Origin: Bacillus kwashiorkori
GTDB taxonomy: Bacteria; Bacillota; Bacilli; Bacillales; Caldibacillaceae
Assembly: GCF_001375515.1 (NCBI RefSeq)
Contig: NZ_CTDX01000015.1
Span: 372,001 to 436,000 of the forward strand
Length of the DNA stretch: 64,000 bases
Direction: 5' to 3'
The notes below the pieces were generated by a model. That model was given only the letters and a program-made list of their open reading frames with translations. It was not told the DNA's origin and did no database searches. This document shows, piece after piece, positions 7,849-19,170 of the stretch. The translations under genes and the position numbers were made by a program. Within the stretch, counting starts at the first letter, position 1. Every line of letters starts with the position of its first letter.

Positions 7849-8685
7849 TTAGTCGTGATATACTGTTTCTTCTTGGGTGTTGGCATGTTGGATGATGTGA
7901 AAGGCTTCTTTTTTCTTTACTTTTTTATTTAAATAGTAATAAACTGCTCCTACAAACACGGCTCCCCCAACAATATTTCCGAAAGTAACTGGAATAATGT
8001 TGTTAATTGCCCCCGCTAATGTAACTGTATCAGGATGTGGGGATGCTAATGCAATGGAAAAAATCGCCATATTAGCAATACTATGCTCGTAACCAGAAAC
8101 GAAGAAAGCAGTAACTAAAAAGATAATTAATGTGATTTTTGCGCCATTTTCTTTAACGTGTAACGGTAGCCAAATGGCTAAACAAATTAGCCAGTTACAC
8201 AATATCCCTCGGAAAAAAAGCTCGGTAACAGTCAAATTACTTTTTTTCGTAGCTATTTGGATTAGAAAGTGGTCAGAACTAATTTCAGCAAAATTGCCAG
8301 CTAAGACAAATAATAAGGTGAAAAATAAGACGCCGAGGAGATTGCCTACATAAGTGGCTCCCCAGTTAAATATTAGGTCTTTAAGAGAAGTTTTTCCGGC
8401 TAACGTACTCATCGATAAATAAAGAGTGTTACCAGTGAAAAGTTCTGCTTTACCAATAATAATCATTAATAAGGCAATGGAGAAAGTAATTCCTCCTAAA
8501 AGAGCAGTTGCAGCAGAACCGCTAGACTGGAACACATTTGCAACAGTAAAGCTGAATATAACCGCTAAGCCAACATACATACCAGCCAAACTTGCCCCCA
8601 TAAAAAACTTCAAAGGTTCAAACGACAACATATCCCGCTTCCTAACAGCAGACTCATAAACAGCATCAATCGGTTGATTAGACAT
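7849..8685 (-). CDS. Formate/nitrite transporter (FNT) family channel
   Basis: 278 residues with six membrane helices. FNT signatures are present: GKAELFTGN in the first half and SGYEHSIANM in the second, the latter holding the central pore His. FNT pentamers pass formate, nitrite or hydrosulfide across the membrane. AAAGGGG precedes the ATG. An Fnr-like palindrome lies about 100 bp upstream (8779-8794), which points to anaerobic control and to a nitrite or formate role. The exact substrate cannot be told from sequence; hydrosulfide is also possible given the sulfur cluster nearby. Confidence 0.9.
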   Translation of the reverse strand: MSNQPIDAVYESAVRKRDMLSFEPLKFFMGASLAGMYVGLAVIFSFTVANVFQSSGSAATALLGGITFSIALLMIIIGKAELFTGNTLYLSMSTLAGKTSLKDLIFNWGATYVGNLLGVLFFTLLFVLAGNFAEISSDHFLIQIATKKSNLTVTELFFRGILCNWLICLAIWLPLHVKENGAKITLIIFLVTAFFVSGYEHSIANMAIFSIALASPHPDTVTLAGAINNIIPVTFGNIVGGAVFVGAVYYYLNKKVKKKEAFHIIQHANTQEETVYHD

Positions 8686-8778
8686 ACAGTTTCCCCTTTA
8701 AACAGGCTCCACCCTTTTGTTGGGGACTGTCCCCAACAATTGCGAATAATCTGAACAGTAGGGTGTACCTGGAAATTT

Positions 8779-8794
8779 TGTGATTATATTCACA
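8779..8794 (-). promoter_or_regulatory. Fnr/Crp-type operator upstream of the FNT channel
   Basis: TGTGATTATATTCACA is a perfect TGTGA-N6-TCACA palindrome, matching the Fnr consensus of Bacillus. It lies about 95 bp upstream of the minus-strand channel start, a plausible activator position. The rest of 8686-9087 shows a GGGGACTGTCCCC palindrome (8724-8736) and no gene. Confidence 0.65.
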
Positions 8795-9087
8795 TAGATT
8801 AAATTCACATATCCACATTGGCATACTAACATAAACTTACTTGTTAAAGTTATCACATTCAATAAAAACAATACTATGTTTTTGGACAGCTGACAAGAGT
8901 AAAATTTTAACTGTTCCATATTTGTCAAAATAATTAATCGAATATTAGTTCGCTTCTTGCTAGTGTTTTATCTATTATGTATGTTAGAATATAATTATTA
9001 TTTATCGGCATATTTCATCAAGCTTTGACAGTTGATTTTTTGATAAAACTTTCTGCGTGACAGATTATATTAAAGGGTGATGAAATC

Positions 9088-11076
9088 ATGAATAGAACGG
9101 AAAATAAATTTGAATTAATTTCCAAGTTTGAACCTCAAGGGGATCAACCAGAAGCTATCCGCCAATTAGTGGAAGGGGTTCATGCAAAGAAAAAGTACCA
9201 AACATTGCTTGGTGCCACTGGTACGGGAAAGACTTTCACTATATCGAACGTCATAAAAGAAGTGAATAAACCAACGTTAATTATCGCTCATAATAAGACG
9301 TTAGCAGGACAATTGTACAGTGAGTTTAAAGAGTTCTTTCCTAATAATGCAGTAGAGTATTTTGTCAGCTACTATGATTACTATCAACCAGAAGCCTACG
9401 TACCTCAAACTGATACATACATCGAAAAAGATGCCAGTATAAATGATGAGATTGATAAATTACGCCACTCGGCAACATCGGCATTAATTGAAAGAAAAGA
9501 TGTTATTATCATTGCCAGTGTCTCTTGTATTTATGGATTAGGTTCTCCTGAAGAATACAGCGAACTAGTCGTTTCACTAAGGACTGGAATGGAACTGGAG
9601 CGGAATGAATTGCTGCGAAAAATGGTCGATATTCAATATAGTCGAAATGATATTGACTTCCAACGCGGGACTTTTCGTGTTCGAGGTGATGTTGTGGAAA
9701 TTTTCCCAGCATCCCGGGATGAGCACTGTATTCGTGTGGAGTTTTTCGGAGATGAGATTGACCGAATTCGTGAAGTCGATGCATTAACAGGTGAAATTAT
9801 TGGGGATCGAGAGCATGTTGCAATCTTCCCTGCCTCCCACTACGTAACTCGAGAAGATATCATGAAAATTGCCATAAAAAATATTGAAAAAGAGTTAGAA
9901 GAGCGGCTTACCGAATTACGGGAACAAGGAAAATTATTAGAAGCACAACGGCTTGAGCAAAGGACTAATTATGATTTAGAAATGATGCGGGAAATGGGAT
10001 TTTGTTCTGGAATTGAGAACTACTCCAGACATTTGACTTTGCGAGAATCTGGAGCAACACCTTATACTTTATTAGATTTCTTTCCAGATGACTTCTTAAT
10101 AGTTGTGGATGAATCCCATGTAACGATTCCACAAATTCGCGGAATGTTCAATGGAGACAGAGCTCGAAAGCAAGTGTTAGTAGATCACGGGTTTCGCTTA
10201 CCTTCTGCTCTTGACAATCGACCGTTAAAATTTGAAGAGTTTGAAGACCATATTAATCAAATTATTTTTGTTTCGGCAACACCAGGTCCATATGAAATGG
10301 AACACTGTCCAGAAGTAGTGGAGCAAATTATACGGCCGACTGGACTTTTAGACCCAGTCATTGACGTGCGCCCGATCAAAGGACAAATTGATGACTTAGT
10401 TGGTGAAATACAAGAACGTATTAACAAAAACGAACGGGTTCTCGTCACGACATTAACGAAAAAAATGTCCGAAGATTTAACGGATTACTTAAAAGACTTA
10501 GGAATTAAAGTACAGTACTTGCATTCGGAAATTAAAACATTGGAACGAATAGAAATTATTCGCGACTTGCGCTTAGGTAAATATGATTGTATCGTTGGGA
10601 TCAACCTTTTACGGGAAGGACTTGATATTCCAGAAGTTTCCCTCGTTGCGATTTTAGATGCTGATAAAGAGGGCTTTTTGCGCTCCGAAAGATCTTTAAT
10701 CCAAACAATCGGTAGGGCAGCCCGAAACGAAAATGGTATGGTAATCATGTATGCTGATAATATGACCAATTCGATGAAAATTGCGATTGAAGAAACGAAA
10801 CGGAGAAGAACGTTACAAGAAGAGTACAATAAGAAACATGGAATTGTACCGAAAACAATTCAAAAAGATATACGCGATGTGATACGTGCTACACATGCAG
10901 CAGAAGAGGAAGAACAATATTCTGTAACAGAGAAATATGGAAAGCTATCGAAGAAGGAACGGGAAAAACTAATTCACAATTTAGAAAATGAAATGAAAGA
11001 AGCGGCTAGAGCACTTGACTTTGAACGGGCAGCTGAATTACGAGACTTAGTATTGGAGCTAAAAGCCGATAGGTGA
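9088..11076 (+). CDS. uvrB: Excinuclease ABC subunit B
   Basis: 662 residues, full family length. The Walker A motif GATGTGKTF lies near residue 43. The beta-hairpin region [20 protein letters not shown] lies near residue 93, with helicase-like motifs (VDESH, IGRAARN) after it. The last about 40 residues form the UVR motif that binds UvrC ([20 protein letters not shown]). UvrB verifies DNA damage handed over by UvrA and positions UvrC for incision. It starts an operon with uvrA 77 bp downstream. GGGTG precedes the ATG. Confidence 0.98.
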   Translation: MNRTENKFELISKFEPQGDQPEAIRQLVEGVHAKKKYQTLLGATGTGKTFTISNVIKEVNKPTLIIAHNKTLAGQLYSEFKEFFPNNAVEYFVSYYDYYQPEAYVPQTDTYIEKDASINDEIDKLRHSATSALIERKDVIIIASVSCIYGLGSPEEYSELVVSLRTGMELERNELLRKMVDIQYSRNDIDFQRGTFRVRGDVVEIFPASRDEHCIRVEFFGDEIDRIREVDALTGEIIGDREHVAIFPASHYVTREDIMKIAIKNIEKELEERLTELREQGKLLEAQRLEQRTNYDLEMMREMGFCSGIENYSRHLTLRESGATPYTLLDFFPDDFLIVVDESHVTIPQIRGMFNGDRARKQVLVDHGFRLPSALDNRPLKFEEFEDHINQIIFVSATPGPYEMEHCPEVVEQIIRPTGLLDPVIDVRPIKGQIDDLVGEIQERINKNERVLVTTLTKKMSEDLTDYLKDLGIKVQYLHSEIKTLERIEIIRDLRLGKYDCIVGINLLREGLDIPEVSLVAILDADKEGFLRSERSLIQTIGRAARNENGMVIMYADNMTNSMKIAIEETKRRRTLQEEYNKKHGIVPKTIQKDIRDVIRATHAAEEEEQYSVTEKYGKLSKKEREKLIHNLENEMKEAARALDFERAAELRDLVLELKADR

Positions 11077-11153
11077 CCAACCATAGTTATGCACATGTTG
11101 ATTGAAGAAATTCACCTTTGGCATGGAATTTTTAACGGAAAGGTGTAAGATAT

Positions 11154-14018
11154 ATGAACGATCGCATTATTGTACGTGGAGCACGAACAAATAATTTAAA
11201 AAATTTACATGTAGAAATCCCGAGAGATAAACTAGTCGTGTTAACTGGATTATCTGGATCGGGTAAATCATCCTTAGCTTTTGACACAATTTATGCAGAA
11301 GGACAAAGGCGATATGTCGAGTCACTATCAGCATATGCTCGGCAATTTTTAGGTCAGATGGATAAGCCAGATGTCGATTCTATTGAAGGACTGTCTCCGG
11401 CTATTTCGATCGATCAAAAAACTACGAGCCGTAATCCTCGTTCAACAGTCGGAACAGTTACCGAAATTTACGACTATTTACGATTATTATATGCACGAAT
11501 CGGACACCCAATTTGCCCTAATCACGGAATTGAAATTACTTCCCAAACGATTGAGCAAATGGTTGATCGAATATTACAACTTCCAGAGAGAACGAGAATA
11601 CAAATTTTGGCACCTGTTATATCCGGGAGAAAAGGAAGCCACGTAAAAGTATTAGAGGATATTAAAAAACAAGGGTATGTTCGCGTTCGAATTGACGGGG
11701 AAATGCTAGAAGTTACGGACGAAATTACGTTGGAGAAAAATAAAAAACATTCCATTGATGTTGTGATTGACCGTATTGTCGTCAAAGAAGGAATAAATGC
11801 ACGACTCTCAGATTCATTGGAAGCAGCTTTAAAATTAGGAGAAGGCAGGGTAATTATTGATGTAATTGGCCAAGAAGAGTTGCTTTTCAGTGAACTTCAC
11901 TCTTGTCCATATTGCGGTTTTTCCATTGGGGAACTAGAGCCACGAATGTTTAGTTTTAATAGTCCATTTGGTGCTTGCCCTGAGTGTGACGGGTTAGGGT
12001 CCAAATTAGAAGTAGACTTAGATTTAGTTATTCCTAATAAAGAACTAAGTTTAAAGGAAGGGGCCATTGCTCCGTGGGAACCAATCAGTTCAAAATATTA
12101 TCCCCAATTACTTGAATGTGTTTGCGAACATTACGGAATTGATATGGACGTCCCAGTGAAAGATTTGCCGAAACATCAAATGGATAAAATTTTATACGGT
12201 TCCGATGGAGAAGAAATCTTTTTCCATTATGAGAATGACTTTGGACAAGTTCGGGAAAACTTTGTTGAATTTGAAGGTGTTCTACGTAATGTAGAACGCC
12301 GCTACAAAGAAACATCGTCCGATTTTATCCGCGAACAAATGGAAAAGTACATGGCACAAAATCCTTGCCCAACCTGTCAAGGACATCGGTTAAAACTAGA
12401 AACATTGGCAGTAAAAATTAACGGTCGCCACATCGGGGAAGTTACCGACTTATCCATAAAAGAAGCGCTGAATTTCTTTAGCGACCTGCCTTTGTCAGAA
12501 AAAGAACAAAGTATTGCTAGACTAATTTTACGTGAAATAAGAGAACGAATAGGTTTTCTAGTAAATGTCGGGTTGGACTATTTAACATTGAGCCGGGCAG
12601 CTGGCACACTTTCAGGAGGAGAAGCACAGCGAATTCGCCTCGCGACCCAAATTGGTTCCCAACTAACAGGAGTTCTCTATATTTTAGATGAACCGTCCAT
12701 CGGTCTTCACCAACGTGATAATGATAAACTTATTGCTACAATGCAACATATGCGAGACCTCGGCAACACATTAATAGTGGTGGAACATGATGAGGATACG
12801 ATGCTTGCTGCCGATTACTTAATTGATGTCGGTCCAGGAGCAGGAGTTCATGGTGGCGAAATTATTTCTGCTGGAATCCCTGAACATGTTATGAATGACG
12901 AACATTCCATCACTGGCCAATATTTAGCAGGAAAAAAATTCATTCCACTCCCACAGGAAAGACGGAAAGGGAATGGTAACTTTCTTAAAATAATTGGTGC
13001 GCAGGAAAACAATTTAAAAAATTTGACTGTAAAATTACCGCTTGGAACTTTTATTGCTGTAACTGGTGTCTCAGGGTCCGGTAAAAGTACATTAGTAAAT
13101 GAAATTTTATATAAATCGTTAGCACAACAATTGCAGAGGGCAAAGGTAAAACCAGGCGCCCATAAAAGTATCGAGGGAATGGAACATTTAGAAAAAGTTA
13201 TCGACATTGATCAATCTCCAATAGGACGGACTCCGCGCTCCAATCCGGCTACATACACAGGAGTATTTGATGATATTCGTGATATTTATGCAGCAACTAA
13301 TGAAGCGAAAGTACGAGGATATAAAAAGGGACGTTTTAGTTTTAATGTAAAAGGAGGACGATGTGAGGCGTGTCGTGGAGATGGAATTATTAAAATTGAA
13401 ATGCACTTCCTCCCTGATGTTTATGTGCCTTGTGAAGTTTGTCATGGCAAACGGTATAATCGTGAAACATTAGAGGTTAAATATAAAGGAAAAAATATCT
13501 CTGATGTGTTAGATATGACAGTGGAAGATGCGCTCGAGTTTTTTTCGAACATCCCGAAAATCAAACGAAAAATTCAAACGATTTATGATGTTGGTTTAGG
13601 CTATATGAAGCTCGGTCAACCTGCAACTACCCTTTCAGGTGGTGAAGCACAGCGAGTAAAGCTCGCCTCTGAGTTGCACCGCAGATCTAATGGGAAGAGC
13701 CTGTATATTTTAGATGAACCAACAACAGGTTTGCACGTCGATGATATTGCTCGCCTTCTTGAAGTGTTACAACGTCTCGTTGATAACGGTGATACGGTTG
13801 TAGTCATTGAACATAATTTGGATGTCATTAAAGCAGCAGACTATCTTATTGATTTAGGTCCTGAGGGCGGCGATGGTGGTGGGACGATAGTAGCAAAGGG
13901 AACCCCTGAAAAAGTTGCTGAAACGGTAGGATCTTATACAGGAATTTATTTAAAACGTATTTTGGAAAGAGATCGTAAGCGAATGGACAAATTAATCCAA
14001 GCAAAAGTCACTCAATAA
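11154..14018 (+). CDS. uvrA: Excinuclease ABC subunit A
   Basis: 954 residues, normal for UvrA. Two ABC ATPase units are visible, each with a Walker A ([14 protein letters not shown] near residue 32; [13 protein letters not shown] in the second half) and an LSGGEAQR signature. Zinc-finger cysteines occur as CPYC...CPEC in the first half and CEAC...CEVC in the second. UvrA dimers scan DNA for bulky lesions and load UvrB. It follows uvrB in the same direction and is closed by a strong terminator. Confidence 0.98.
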   Translation: MNDRIIVRGARTNNLKNLHVEIPRDKLVVLTGLSGSGKSSLAFDTIYAEGQRRYVESLSAYARQFLGQMDKPDVDSIEGLSPAISIDQKTTSRNPRSTVGTVTEIYDYLRLLYARIGHPICPNHGIEITSQTIEQMVDRILQLPERTRIQILAPVISGRKGSHVKVLEDIKKQGYVRVRIDGEMLEVTDEITLEKNKKHSIDVVIDRIVVKEGINARLSDSLEAALKLGEGRVIIDVIGQEELLFSELHSCPYCGFSIGELEPRMFSFNSPFGACPECDGLGSKLEVDLDLVIPNKELSLKEGAIAPWEPISSKYYPQLLECVCEHYGIDMDVPVKDLPKHQMDKILYGSDGEEIFFHYENDFGQVRENFVEFEGVLRNVERRYKETSSDFIREQMEKYMAQNPCPTCQGHRLKLETLAVKINGRHIGEVTDLSIKEALNFFSDLPLSEKEQSIARLILREIRERIGFLVNVGLDYLTLSRAAGTLSGGEAQRIRLATQIGSQLTGVLYILDEPSIGLHQRDNDKLIATMQHMRDLGNTLIVVEHDEDTMLAADYLIDVGPGAGVHGGEIISAGIPEHVMNDEHSITGQYLAGKKFIPLPQERRKGNGNFLKIIGAQENNLKNLTVKLPLGTFIAVTGVSGSGKSTLVNEILYKSLAQQLQRAKVKPGAHKSIEGMEHLEKVIDIDQSPIGRTPRSNPATYTGVFDDIRDIYAATNEAKVRGYKKGRFSFNVKGGRCEACRGDGIIKIEMHFLPDVYVPCEVCHGKRYNRETLEVKYKGKNISDVLDMTVEDALEFFSNIPKIKRKIQTIYDVGLGYMKLGQPATTLSGGEAQRVKLASELHRRSNGKSLYILDEPTTGLHVDDIARLLEVLQRLVDNGDTVVVIEHNLDVIKAADYLIDLGPEGGDGGGTIVAKGTPEKVAETVGSYTGIYLKRILERDRKRMDKLIQAKVTQ

Positions 14019-14058
14019 TGGAGTTCATCCAAACCTTTCCAGTAGTAAATTTTTAAGA

Positions 14059-14105
14059 GGGCTATCCGAAAGTCGTTCGCTAGGACTTTTGGACGCCCTT
14101 TTTTT
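14059..14105 (+). terminator. Terminator after uvrA
   Basis: GGGC..TCCGAAAGTC pairs with GACTTTTGGA..GCCC and runs into seven T residues. The remaining 200 bp to the next gene show no gene. Confidence 0.88.
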
Positions 14106-14306
14106 CATACTAATAGCTACAAATTTCTAAAAAACGAAACTTCTAATTGCTTCTTTCGTAAAATTATATAGATCAACTCGTCGGAGTCATGAATATAAGT
14201 AAGGGTTGTGGAAAACTGGTTATTTTACAACCAAATGTAAAGATTCGGGAATAGAACGCGTTATTCATAGTTTGATAATCCATTATTAAAATTGAGGTGA
14301 GTAGGG

Positions 14307-15431
14307 ATGAAGGAAGAAAGAAAACGGATATTGGATATGTTAAAATCTGGCGAAATTACGACGGAAGAAGCAGAAAAAATGTTGGATCAGTTAGGGGAAA
14401 TTGAAACCGCGAAAACTGCCAAGGAGGAAAAAATTGCAACAGAATTGTCAGCGGTAGTCAAGTATAAAGCGGAAGAAGATGCTTTCGATGAGGAGAAGCA
14501 AACAAATAATCATCAGCAAACAATGACATCGACGAAAGAAAAATTATTAGAATTCGTTGATAAAGCGATGAAAAAAGTAAAAGAGTTGGATTTAGATTTT
14601 TATAACTCTGTTATTATATCCCATGTTTTTCAACAACCTTTCACTGAATTTCGAAATGTCATCATTCATATTCCATACGGTTCGGTGCAATTAAACAGTT
14701 GGGATGGGGAAGATGTTCGCCTAGAATGTGAAGCAAAGGTGTATCGAGAAGAAGAGCCGACAAAAGGGAAAGAAAGGTTTTTACAAGAAATGGAGTTTGC
14801 TATACGGGAAGATACGCTAGTCATTCAGTCTCACGAGAAATTTATGAAAGTGACAGCAAAATTATTCGTACCAGCCCATCATTATGATAAAATTTCCGTT
14901 AAACTTTTCAACGGACCAATTGAAGTGAGAGGACTCCATACTTCAACTTTAGAGATGAAAACGGCCAATGGTAAAATCCACTTATCAGAATCAAAAGGTG
15001 AGAAAGTTGAAATAGAAACTAGTAATGGGGGGATTACGCTCATTGAAGTAAATTATGATAAAGCGGATGTTGAAACCGTAAATGGACGAGTGGAGATTGA
15101 TGGAAGATTACAGTCTCTTGCAGTCGAAACGATAAGTGGGTCCATTTTTGCGAACGTTAGAAATATAGATGTAAAAAAACTGGATATTGAGTCGGCGACA
15201 GGAAGTGTATATATAAAACTGCCAAAAGGTATTTCGTTATCAGGTGAATTAAAAACTAATATTGGAAACCTTCAAATGGAATTAGATGATATTAGTTTGG
15301 TAGAAAACAAAAATGAATTCGTACAAAAATCATTGAAATTCGAACCTATTGGAAAAAGTGGGGAAGACGGTTATGTTGAAGCCGAATCAAAAATGGGTTC
15401 TGTCTTCGTTAAACATTTACCAACCGCGTAG
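14307..15431 (+). CDS. yvlB: YvlB-like DUF4097 protein
   Basis: 374 residues. The N-terminal about 35 residues (KRILDMLKSGEITTEEAEKMLDQL) form the SHOCT-like helical hairpin found in YvlB-type proteins. The second half is a repetitive beta-helix-like DUF4097 domain with recurrent GKI, GGI, GRVEI and GSI/GSV turns. No signal peptide or membrane helix is visible. B. subtilis yvlB also sits near uvrBA and hprK. It may sense or respond to envelope stress, but no activity is known. Confidence 0.85.
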   Translation: MKEERKRILDMLKSGEITTEEAEKMLDQLGEIETAKTAKEEKIATELSAVVKYKAEEDAFDEEKQTNNHQQTMTSTKEKLLEFVDKAMKKVKELDLDFYNSVIISHVFQQPFTEFRNVIIHIPYGSVQLNSWDGEDVRLECEAKVYREEEPTKGKERFLQEMEFAIREDTLVIQSHEKFMKVTAKLFVPAHHYDKISVKLFNGPIEVRGLHTSTLEMKTANGKIHLSESKGEKVEIETSNGGITLIEVNYDKADVETVNGRVEIDGRLQSLAVETISGSIFANVRNIDVKKLDIESATGSVYIKLPKGISLSGELKTNIGNLQMELDDISLVENKNEFVQKSLKFEPIGKSGEDGYVEAESKMGSVFVKHLPTA

Positions 15432-15507
15432 TACTAATGGAATTGAGATACGAAAAAGCTTATGGCACAAGGAGAAAGTACAAATAGCAAATCCATGAAA
15501 TTCAAAA

Positions 15508-15560
15508 CCCAAGAATGTGCAGTTCGCCATTTGCCAACATTCTTGGGTTTGACTTTTTTC
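15508..15560 (+). terminator. Terminator after the yvlB-like gene
   Basis: CCCAAGAATGT (15508-15518) pairs with ACATTCTTGGG (15537-15547), followed by TTTGACTTTTTT. Confidence 0.85.
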
Positions 15561-15611
15561 ATACAGGCTGAAGCAACTTCCGTCGGCTTGCCTTTTTTTA
15601 TAAAGAAAAAA

Positions 15612-16370
15612 TTATCTTAATTGAATACCTTTTAATTGATCAAGGTCGACATCTTTAAGAGCAGCTTCATCGGCAATTACAACCACATCTGCATGATTAC
15701 GAAGGGCAGAGGCAGGGAAGTCAGTTGTTACTTCACCAGTTAAAAGTTTTACCATTGCATCTGCTTTTGCTTCGCCTGAAGCTAGCAAGATAATTTTTTT
15801 ACTTTCTAAAATTGTCTCAATTCCCATTGTAATCGCATGAGTAGGAACTTCGTCAATGGAATCGAAGAAACGTGAATTTGCTTCCCTTGTACTTTCGGCT
15901 AGTTCAATAATATGCGTACGGCTATCAAAAGGAGTCCCTGGCTCGTTAAAGCCGATATGCCCATTCGTCCCGATTCCAAGTAATTGCAAGTCGATACCGC
16001 CACTTTCCCGGATGACTGCTTCGTACCTTTTGCATTCTTCTTCCAGTAAATCCGCTTTTCCGTTAGGTACATGTGTTTGTTGTAGCGGTATGTCAATATG
16101 ATGGAACAATACATCGTTCATGAAATATCGGTAACTTTGCGGATGACTGCCATCTAATCCAGCATATTCATCTAAATTGTAAGTACGAATGCTTTTGTAA
16201 CTTGTTCCGTGTTCTTTATGGTCGGCAATTAAATTTTCATATAACCCTTTCGGTGTGGATCCCGTTGCCAATCCTAAACGTGTGTCTTGTTTTTCTTTAA
16301 TTAAATTTAATATGATTTCTGCACCTTTTTTGCTCATATCTTCATAATTTTTTACACGTAATAATTTCAT
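15612..16370 (-). CDS. nagB: Glucosamine-6-phosphate deaminase
   Basis: 252 residues. Family marks include GLATGSTPKGLYENL (phosphate loop), the catalytic YNLDEYAGL segment and LLGIGTNGHIGFNEPG. The enzyme converts glucosamine-6-phosphate to fructose-6-phosphate plus ammonia. It is the second gene of a minus-strand pair, three bases after nagA, so both enzymes are made from one message. Length is typical for the short Bacillus form without the allosteric C-terminus. No nagR/yvoA regulator gene follows here. Confidence 0.96.
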   Translation of the reverse strand: MKLLRVKNYEDMSKKGAEIILNLIKEKQDTRLGLATGSTPKGLYENLIADHKEHGTSYKSIRTYNLDEYAGLDGSHPQSYRYFMNDVLFHHIDIPLQQTHVPNGKADLLEEECKRYEAVIRESGGIDLQLLGIGTNGHIGFNEPGTPFDSRTHIIELAESTREANSRFFDSIDEVPTHAITMGIETILESKKIILLASGEAKADAMVKLLTGEVTTDFPASALRNHADVVVIADEAALKDVDLDQLKGIQLR

Positions 16371-16373
16371 TTT

Positions 16374-17558
16374 TTAGTCCCCCTTATATGCGATAGTTCC
16401 GCGGCAAATTGTTAATATTGGTTCGTAATCTTTATTTAATACAACAATGTCAGCGTCTTTTCCTGGTTCCAGACTGCCTTTTCGGTCATCAATATGTAGT
16501 TCCCTAGCAGGATTCATTGATGCAAGTTTGACTGCTTCAGGCAAACTTATTTTTGCGAAACGAGTCATATTTTTTACAGAGTCTTTCATTTTCAAAATAC
16601 TGCCTGCGAGCGTACCATCTTCAAGGACAGCCTTTCCATCTTTGACAATTACTTTTTGACCGCCTAATTCGGATACACCGTTTTTTAAACATTTTGCTCG
16701 CATTGCATCTGTAACTAATGTAATTTTATCTGTTCCTTTTACACGCACTACTAAATCAACCATTTCAGGACGTAAGTGGAAACCATCTACAATCAGTTCA
16801 ACATTTAGTTCATTAAATAACAGGGCTGCTCCTGCTGTACCAGGTTCACGATGGTGGACACCTTTCATCCCGTTGAATAAATGTGTTACATGGCTAGCAC
16901 CAACTTTGACAGCTTTTTCCACTTCGGTATAGTTGGCATCGGTATGGCCAATAGATGGAATAACGCCATTTTCTGATAAATATTGGATCAGTTCGTAGCC
17001 ACCTGATTGTTCCGGAGCTAATGTAACTAATTTAATGTTTCCTTCCGCAATTTCTTGCCACTGTTTAAATTGATCAACAGATGGATCAATAATATATTGT
17101 TCGGGTTGAGCTCCTTTGCGGACAGGATTAATGAAAGGACCTTCTAGATGAATACCAACTACTTCTGCCTTTCCTCGTTTGTTATGATTTTTTACGTAGT
17201 CAGCTACGTTTTCTAAGGCTCTTTCAATTGCGGATTTCTCTTGCGTAATAGTCGTTGCCAAAAACGATGTTGTACCTTCTTTCACAAGCGCTTGTGCCAT
17301 TGTATCAATTGCTTCAGTTGTAGCATCCATTGTGTCAGCCCCATTTGCGCCGTGAATATGTACGTCGATAAACCCAGGAGCTACATAAATCGGTTCATTA
17401 TATTGTATGATTTCCCCTTGGAAATTTTCCGGGATAGTTGAATTCATACCAACAGCCTCGATTTTTTCTCCATTAATGATGACATAGCTATTTTCAACTA
17501 ATTCGTTTTCTAAGACGATTGTACCTGTAATTAATAACTTCTTTTGCGTAGTATCCAT
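16374..17558 (-). CDS. nagA: N-acetylglucosamine-6-phosphate deacetylase
   Basis: About 394 residues; ATG at 17558 is preferred (AGGTG six bases upstream) over GTG at 17567. Metal ligands sit in FIDVHIHGANG and in the HLFNGM and SIGHTDA segments; the catalytic Asp lies in LVTDAM. It removes acetate from GlcNAc-6-phosphate, feeding nagB just downstream. Both lead amino sugars and peptidoglycan turnover products into glycolysis. The upstream region holds a large palindrome at 17578-17608. Confidence 0.95.
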   Translation of the reverse strand: MDTTQKKLLITGTIVLENELVENSYVIINGEKIEAVGMNSTIPENFQGEIIQYNEPIYVAPGFIDVHIHGANGADTMDATTEAIDTMAQALVKEGTTSFLATTITQEKSAIERALENVADYVKNHNKRGKAEVVGIHLEGPFINPVRKGAQPEQYIIDPSVDQFKQWQEIAEGNIKLVTLAPEQSGGYELIQYLSENGVIPSIGHTDANYTEVEKAVKVGASHVTHLFNGMKGVHHREPGTAGAALLFNELNVELIVDGFHLRPEMVDLVVRVKGTDKITLVTDAMRAKCLKNGVSELGGQKVIVKDGKAVLEDGTLAGSILKMKDSVKNMTRFAKISLPEAVKLASMNPARELHIDDRKGSLEPGKDADIVVLNKDYEPILTICRGTIAYKGD

Positions 17559-17577
17559 TGATGTCACCTACTTATTC

Positions 17578-17608
17578 TAGATTATATTGTTTATTATAAT
17601 ATAATCTA
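17578..17608 (-). promoter_or_regulatory. 31-bp inverted repeat upstream of nagA
   Basis: TAGATTATATT (17578-17588) and AATATAATCTA (17598-17608) are exact complements around a 9-bp centre, 20 bp upstream of nagA. It may be an operator or overlap the promoter. It does not look like the usual NagR/YvoA site. The rest of 17609-18044 shows no gene and holds the hprK promoter region (TATACT near 17918). Confidence 0.45.
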
Positions 17609-18044
17609 CGCTATAAAAACATATCAGTTAAAAAAACAATCGAAAAAAAACCTAATATTACAGTAATGGCAAGGGTTTCAAAAGGTAAAAAATAGTAGTC
17701 ATAATATAAATGAAAGAGGAACTTTTTACATGCAGACACTTTATCGCTAGTTCATAAGTACAAAAGGCGATAATGCGACTTGTCCAAATACACTTGTATT
17801 GTTCCATAAAAGCGGGACGATTACTAAAAGAAAATATAATCCAATGAAAGCTCGAAAAATAGTCAAGAATAGTTTATAAAGAAATATTTGGTTTCAGAAT
17901 AAATAATGGTAAAATATTTATACTATACATTTTAAAAAGCGGTTAGTGAAATACATATTGAGATACGTAACAAAGACAGTTGGCAACGTATGGACGAAGA
18001 GCCTACAAAAGATTCGTATTTGAAAATAAAGGAGAATACATACA

Positions 18045-18974
18045 ATGGCAAAAGTTACTGTTAATGATATAATTAAAAAATTTGATGTGGAATTAATTAG
18101 TGGGGAGGAAGGAATTAATCGTCCGATAACAACTACTGATATTTCCCGACCAGGTCTAGAAATGGCTGGATTCTTCGACTACTACCCAGAAGATCGCTTG
18201 CAATTATTAGGTAAAACAGAACTAACTTTTTTCGAAAGATTAACCCCTGGCGATAAAAAAATTCGCATGGAACGACTCTGTACCGATATTACACCTGGGA
18301 TTATTATTACAAGAGGATTGGACGTGCCTCAAGAACTTATCGAGGCATCACAAAATACAGCAGTACCTGTACTTCGTTCTAAAATGAAGACAACGAAATT
18401 ATCTAGCCACTTAACAAATTATTTGGAAGGGAAACTCGCTCCAACTACAGCAGTGCACGGAGTACTTGTCGATATTTATGGAGTAGGAGTGTTAATTACT
18501 GGTCAAAGCGGTGTCGGTAAAAGTGAAACGGCACCGGAACTCGTGAAGCGCGGTCATCGCCTAGTTGCAGACGACTGTGTAGAAATTAGGCAAGAAGATC
18601 AAGATACATTGGTTGGGAATGCGCCAGACTTAATTGAACATTTATTAGAAATTCGCGGTTTAGGGATTATCAATGTTATGACGTTGTTTGGTGCTGGAGC
18701 TGTTCGATCTTACAAAAGAATTACGATGTGTATTCATTTAGAAAACTGGGATAAAAACAAACAATATGATCGTCTCGGTTTAGAAGAAGAAAAGATGAAA
18801 ATATTTGACACAGAAATTCCTAAATTAACGGTCCCTGTCCGACCAGGACGAAATTTAGCTGTTATTATTGAAGTAGCCGCTATGAATTATCGATTAAAGA
18901 GGATGGGGGTAAATGCCGCCCAACAGTTTACATCCAAACTGGCAAATACAATAATGGAAAGTGATGAAGATTAA
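18045..18974 (+). CDS. hprK: HPr kinase/phosphorylase
   Basis: 309 residues. The C-terminal catalytic domain has the P-loop [15 protein letters not shown], the VADDCVEI segment and the HprK signature [15 protein letters not shown]. It phosphorylates HPr and Crh on Ser46 when fructose-1,6-bisphosphate is high and removes the phosphate otherwise, setting CcpA-dependent carbon repression. Its partner Crh is encoded at 28450. AAAGGAG precedes the ATG. In B. subtilis it is also followed by lgt, as here. Confidence 0.98.
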   Translation: MAKVTVNDIIKKFDVELISGEEGINRPITTTDISRPGLEMAGFFDYYPEDRLQLLGKTELTFFERLTPGDKKIRMERLCTDITPGIIITRGLDVPQELIEASQNTAVPVLRSKMKTTKLSSHLTNYLEGKLAPTTAVHGVLVDIYGVGVLITGQSGVGKSETAPELVKRGHRLVADDCVEIRQEDQDTLVGNAPDLIEHLLEIRGLGIINVMTLFGAGAVRSYKRITMCIHLENWDKNKQYDRLGLEEEKMKIFDTEIPKLTVPVRPGRNLAVIIEVAAMNYRLKRMGVNAAQQFTSKLANTIMESDED

Positions 18975-19087
18975 TCATCCAGTGATTTATTAAGAAAACG
19001 CGTTTTCCAGCGGAGAAAAACAAGTCGCTTCTGTTTTCTTTATTTCAAATAATTGATACTATAAAAAAGAGTAAATACTTATCCAAT

Positions 19088-19142
19088 ATGACTATAGGGC
19101 AATAATAGATGCAGACAACTAGCTATTATTTTCTATAGTCAT
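19088..19142 (+). other. Large perfect stem-loop between hprK and lgt
   Basis: ATGACTATAG (19088-19097) pairs with CTATAGTCAT (19133-19142). Inside, AATAATAG (19101-19108) pairs with CTATTATT (19123-19130). No T-run follows, so it is not a classical terminator. It sits 29 bp before the lgt start and could affect mRNA processing or lgt translation. Confidence 0.6.
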
Positions 19143-19170
19143 TATCTTTCATAAGTTAGGAGTCGGTCGA

